64,000 bases of DNA from Chaunax sp. Z400 (taxonomy: Eukaryota > Chordata > Actinopteri > Lophiiformes > Chaunacidae): positions 32,467,594 to 32,531,593 of the forward strand of contig CM075184.1 in the NCBI GenBank assembly GCA_037577475.1. Direction: 5' to 3'. The notes beneath the pieces were generated by a model that saw only the letters and a list, made by a program, of their open reading frames with translations, was not told the DNA's origin and did not search any database. Made by a program: the position numbers and the translations under genes. This document shows positions 59,228 through 64,000 of the stretch, in pieces. Position 1 is the stretch's first letter, and the number at the start of each line of letters is the position of its first letter.

Positions 59228-60504
59228 CTGGGGAAGATAAACAAACACGCAAGGTTTCCGAATACACAGATGAGACAGGGGAGCGATATTTGCATAGACA
59301 GGCAATGAATACTGATGAGTGCAGCAGTGTATAAAATGGAATATATCTTCTTAACCCTTTTGGATCCCATCCAGTCATATTGTGCAGAGCAGTGTATAGT
59401 GGAGCCTGGAGAAGTGGGAATACTCTTAATTTATGCCCCAAATTTGTATTTATTATTTTATTTTAAAGGAGCCAATACAGCAAAAATAATAATTGCCTCT
59501 GTGTTATAGTATATTTACTCAAGAACTGTTATCAGATACAATATGAAGTACTTGTACTTTATTTCAGTATTTCCACTGTATGGAAATAAATATTTTATGC
59601 CAACACTTTGAAAGGCAGTTGTTATCATGAAATGACACTTGTTGGAGAAAACTCACCACTCAACCCTGACCTCCACCCCATGTGGGACTTTGTTGCCTTG
59701 TAAACTACATTTAATGATGAGGATGTGTTTGCATTGTACATTAAAGCCTGATGCGCCTCATCCTGACCCTAAAGGATACCCTGTGCATCTGGATGAGACA
59801 CAGATGGACGTCCCAAAACAACAACATTTCAATCATGGGGGTCAAGTGAAGTAAAAATAGTTGTTTATTGCAGCAGATGATATGTGATAATTAGTCTTTC
59901 AGCAAGTCTTTGGTGCTTAGACTCTTTAGGGAGATTATGGAATCTGCCCTGAGCAGCAGTAAAATAAATCCCCCATTTGAGTCCTGACATTGTTGGTGGT
60001 GGTGGCTGATGACTCTGCTGAGACGGATGAGGCTGATGAAATGATGAAGTTGATGAATATGTATGCGCACACAACAGCAGCATGAAAGAAGTAAAGAGAA
60101 TCGTATTTGATTAAAAAAAGCAGCAAGATGATAGGCTAACAATGAAGGTGTGTCTCTCTGCTATTGGATAGATGAGGCCAGCTGATGTCTCAAATGGCAA
60201 TGACAGCAGGAAATGAAGACTGAGCATGTGTGAGAGGTGTGAATGACAGGATGGTATAAGAAATAAACTACGGCCTAATAATGCAGAGTAATAGTCTTCC
60301 TGACTCGGCTAACGCTAGCGCTTCATTTGAGACTTTAGAAATGAGAGCAGAATCAATATTAGAGGGAAATGTTTCTTTAAATAATATTTTATTATATTTT
60401 ATAAACAATATTTTATAATGTTTTTTCTTCACTATATTTGTCTGACAGCGTTAATTACTTTTCAGATTTAGATTAATAATACAAGAAATATGATATATTA
60501 TTAT

Positions 60505-60552
60505 GGATAAAGATGAATTAAGATTTATTGATCCCTCGGGGGAAATTTACAA
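60505..60552 (-). mobile_element. LINE 3' tail, minus orientation
   Basis: The reverse complement of AGATTTATTGATCCCTCGGG and GGAAATTT gives AAATTTCCCCCGAGGGATCA followed by ATAAATCTTA. This is the same 3' end as at 38100-38215. Confidence 0.65.
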
Positions 60553-60928
60553 CCCACCAAGTAAATTAAGTACTTTTATTTATGATATCTTAAGTATATA
60601 TTAATAGTTATGCTTTTGTACTCTTCCAAATTTGAATGCAGGACTTGTGTGTTTTTGAATATTTGTACACGCTGTTATTACTATTTTCACTAATAGAAAA
60701 GATGTGACTGGGTCTACTGAAAAATACTCGTGTATGTTTACTTTACCCAAACATATTTGCTGAATCATTATGAGAATCATTACGATATTAAGATTAGCAA
60801 CAAAAGAGGTGCATATTTTGCAACCAGTCCTGGCCCATAGACAACAGTGTGACGACATACTACATATTAATGATGTTTTAGTCAACTGTCCTGACTCCTA
60901 GTCCATCCACTCATGAAAATGATCTCAC

Positions 60929-61048
60929 CTCCATCCTCAACCTGTGGCTGACTGTTTCTCCCGCGATTTATGGTAACGGCAAAGGATAATGTGGAGAGCT
61001 GACACATGTAATTAACATGATTTACACGGTCCTGCTCCTTGATGTCTT
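60929..61048 (-). other. Second unassigned exon-like segment
   Basis: On the minus strand, an acceptor-like CAACTCTGAAAG precedes 120 open bases that read DIKEQDRVNHVNYMCQLSTL and end NSQPQVEDG. They are followed by a donor GTGAGA. The acceptor has a weak pyrimidine tract. Exit is phase 1, which does not match the long reading of 59098-59227. I recognise no family. This could easily be chance. Confidence 0.12.
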
Positions 61049-61479
61049 CTTTCAGAGTTGAAGAAAAGGCAGCGTGTTTGTCACTCTTTGCATCCTCTCA
61101 GGGGTTGCAGTATCATGTCATGCCTTCCTGGATGTTGAAGGCATGACCTGCCCCACTTTGCCTCTGATTGGCCAACCCTGATATTCATACACTGACCGTA
61201 ACCAATTATCACGCATGCCTGAGGCAAACAGTACTATTGAATCAGAGGTAGAATAGGGCAAATCAGGTGGGGATGCCGACTAAAAAAAATCTCTTATGTC
61301 AAATACTTGTGTTACCCTGCACTACACCACCACCACACACACATGGCAGCAGAATGACTGATACCTTTTTGAACAACAACTTGCATGGCTTAGCACTGTT
61401 ACCTCACCATGTCTGCGTGTCAAAAGAAATGTAATACAGCTACGTCTTTTGACTGAGCTGTGACTGTGAGCATGAATGG

Positions 61480-61612
61480 CTGTTTGTCTCTCTGTCAGCC
61501 CTGTGATGAAATGTCCAGGGTGTGCCCTGCCTCTCGGGCCAATGTCAGCTGAGACAGGCTGCAATTCCAGCCGCGTCCCTGTAAAGGATAAGTTATGGAA
61601 GATGGATGAATG
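61480..61612 (+). repeat. Dispersed repeat (fish LINE-associated), plus orientation
   Basis: TGTTTGTCTCTCTGTCAGCC, TGTCCAGGGTGTGCCCTGCC, TCTCGGGCCAATGTCAGCTG, then AGACAGGCTGCAATTCCAGC and GGATAAGTTATGGAAGATGG. It corresponds to the second half of the very common teleost element whose first half, in the other orientation, is at 38660-38935. Confidence 0.65.
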
Positions 61613-61849
61613 AGCAGATGAATAGACGTCTTCTCAGGTGGAGGGTGCTGGGAATAATGGGAGGTCACCATGTACTCCATTTACTAATAAGACTGATAAC
61701 AACAGGCAACAAAAGAGACGTGAGTCTCAACCAGAAAGTCACTTGTGTGGGTTTAGGTGTGTAGGACTTTGTGGTATGATTGTGCTAATGGTTTTTGTCT
61801 GTGTCAGAGTCCAATATTCTCTTTATCCATTTGTAAAACCCTGAGCTCC

Positions 61850-64000
61850 TTCCTCTGCAGTCAGGATGCAGAGTCACGTTGTCATCCCTTCTAGAGGGCC
61901 TTGTCATAAGTGCTGTTTTGGTGCATTTGCTCAGAAACAGGTGACGGCATTTTTCAGAGGACAGACTGCAGACTTTACTCTGATTTTATCACGATAGCAG
62001 GTACACATAAAGGATGTTTTGAATGTGAAGTAACTGGGGATGTTTGAAGTTAAGCCTCTTGTCACTGAGGGAATGAAAATGAACAGTAACAGCAAAAAAC
62101 ACACATGAGAATTCTTCCTTCAGGTGCTTCTGAAGTTTTTAAATTCTCCAAGTGACAAGTGGCGATCCCACAGTTTTAAATCATTTTGAAGTGAGGTCAA
62201 TGGCAAATACGTTCTGTGAATGTAGCATTTACCAGATTTCAGAAGTATTTTTCCAAAGATGTGACCAAGAATGTACTTATAAATAAAACTAATGTCTGTT
62301 CAATGAGGATAATGTACAGATACATCAATAAGTGTGCTTTCAATTCAGTAAAAAGCTGCAAAGCCCTGAAATAACATCTAGCAGCTAAAGATAATGACTT
62401 CATGGTTCCATCACATCTTTTTATTCAGTCAGGGAACACCGTGTCTTCTTTTTCTTTTCTTTTTTTTGTACCACGAACATAATATACTGTAGTTATACCT
62501 GTTTTCAGGACAGGTCGGACCACATTTCACATAATGGAATCCTTTTACACCTAATTATAAGGCCGACGGCTAGCCGAAGCAGGAAATCTAAGGCAGCTGC
62601 CAGCTTGTTGCAGGTAATGACCGGCCCAGCAAGACATGTGAGCTGAGATGAGTCAACCCCCAGAGACCAGACCCAAGCAAAGAGAACGTCAAGTTCATGT
62701 TTGATTGTTTAACAGATTTCTGAGTGCAGTCTGACAGGACATTAGTTTTAGTGGAATCTTTTTTTTTGTTTTTTTTTGGGCCTCTTAGCAATAAAAGCTG
62801 AGTCACAGCAGAAAAGAAACAGTTCATCATCTGTTTGTTTTGCACAGACTTGTGTCACAGAACAAACATGGAGATTCAGACAGGCAATTTTTGTGGATTT
62901 TTAATCAAAATTCAGGTAAGGCTGATTAATACTGTAAGAGAAGGCAAACTTAAAACGACGAGGAATAACCGGCATATGATAATGGCTGATGAGGGGAATT
63001 TCTGTTTCCTGTTTTATTTAGGTAAGCCCTGTCTTGTCTCGTTTCAGAGTCTGCATCCTGTGAGTCTCGCCCTAATGTGTTTCACCTGATCTGATCGGAT
63101 TGTCTCCCTCTCCTAATGTATTGAAGTGATGATTTTCTCTTCCTCCTTTTCCAGATCATCTTTAACTTCCTTGTAAGAGTTTCTTTTCCTTGTTTGTTTT
63201 CCTCATGCATGCTCATAGTTCTCCAGTTTATTGACTGTCATTGTTTTGATACCGTTGTCTGATCTGACTGCCTGCCTGTGTCCCGACCAAGTTTCTGTAT
63301 TAAACAACTAAACTCTTTCCCTGCTTCTTGTCTGCTCTGTGGGTCCATATTTTGGTGTGAGCCTGATTTAAGCCAGTGAGTGGGTGAGGAAGGTGATTAT
63401 CACACCATCGCTTTGATATTAAACATGTTAACAATGTCTATATATAAAGGTAGAGGTTGGGGTGTTGAAGGAGCTAAATGGCATTGGTATGAGTGTATCA
63501 GTGCTCATTTAGCACCTAAAGGGACGGATATTATGCTTAAGAACCTCCATAAAAAGAGAGTGAATATTGGACTTATATATTTGCACACCAGAAGCATGAT
63601 CAATAATGAATCCTGATGTTACCCCGGATTTGCAAATATGCAGGCTAATTGATAAAAAGTTAACTGCATAAAGGTGATAATATATCATTGTTTTTATGCT
63701 TTGTTTTCATTGGCCAAAAAAACAGTCAATCCTAGTATATCAAGCTGTTTATTAAAAGTGGACAATACAAATACAAATAAAGCGTGACCTGTAAACAGAA
63801 AGCCAAGCTATGTAGGTTCAGCGGTTTCACCGCAGCATCCTCATGTTTAACAGAACCGTCTATTTACAGCTCCATAAAAAGGCAGAGTATTATCCGCTGA
63901 ACAGCTTGTGCTGTATAATTCAAGTGTTTTGTGGACAGATGTTTTGCACCGTGGCTCTAAATATCCAATATTTATATCATGATTGTTTAGATTTTCCTCA
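61850..64000. other. AT-rich intergenic stretch to window end
   Basis: I see no gene. The open frames at 62588-62845, 62835-63089 and 63380-63616 have no recognisable motif. Confidence 0.45.

Overview
The window is vertebrate nuclear DNA, most likely from a ray-finned (percomorph-type) fish. It is AT-rich and gene-poor. Its only two clear genes are vertebrate genes, and the rest is full of repeats typical of teleosts: Tc1-like and hAT-like DNA transposons, L2-type LINE tails ending in TTGAATTGAATTGAA, tRNA-derived SINE sequence, miniature inverted-repeat elements and many microsatellites. There are no bacterial operons, CRISPR arrays or phage genes.

Layout. 1-3.5 kb: a decayed transposon-associated coding remnant (about 0.5-1.34 kb) and a hAT-like repeat end. 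3.6-4.25 kb: fibin (fin bud initiation factor), a complete single-exon gene on the minus strand with a GC-rich upstream flank. 4.3-42 kb: a desert of about 38 kb with no exon I can recognise, holding simple repeats, a 23-bp minisatellite, LINE and SINE debris, a well-preserved hAT-type element with an 8-bp target duplication, and a pentanucleotide array grown from a LINE tail. 42-53.3 kb: muc15 (mucin-15, a small membrane mucin) on the plus strand. It has three coding exons that splice in frame, a possible 5' non-coding exon, and transposons in both coding introns. 53.3-64 kb: more repeats, including a 1-kb array of a 21-bp unit with a 407-bp higher-order duplication, plus two exon-like segments on the minus strand that I cannot assign.

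Gene relationships. In human chromosome 11p14, FIBIN lies near SLC5A12, and MUC15 lies inside an intron of ANO3 in the opposite orientation. Here fibin and muc15 are about 41 kb apart and divergently oriented, the same relative orientation as in human. I could recognise no slc5a12 or ano3 exon between or around them. The two genes do not act in one pathway: fibin encodes a secreted developmental factor, muc15 a heavily glycosylated single-pass surface protein. Their proximity is conserved synteny, not functional clustering.
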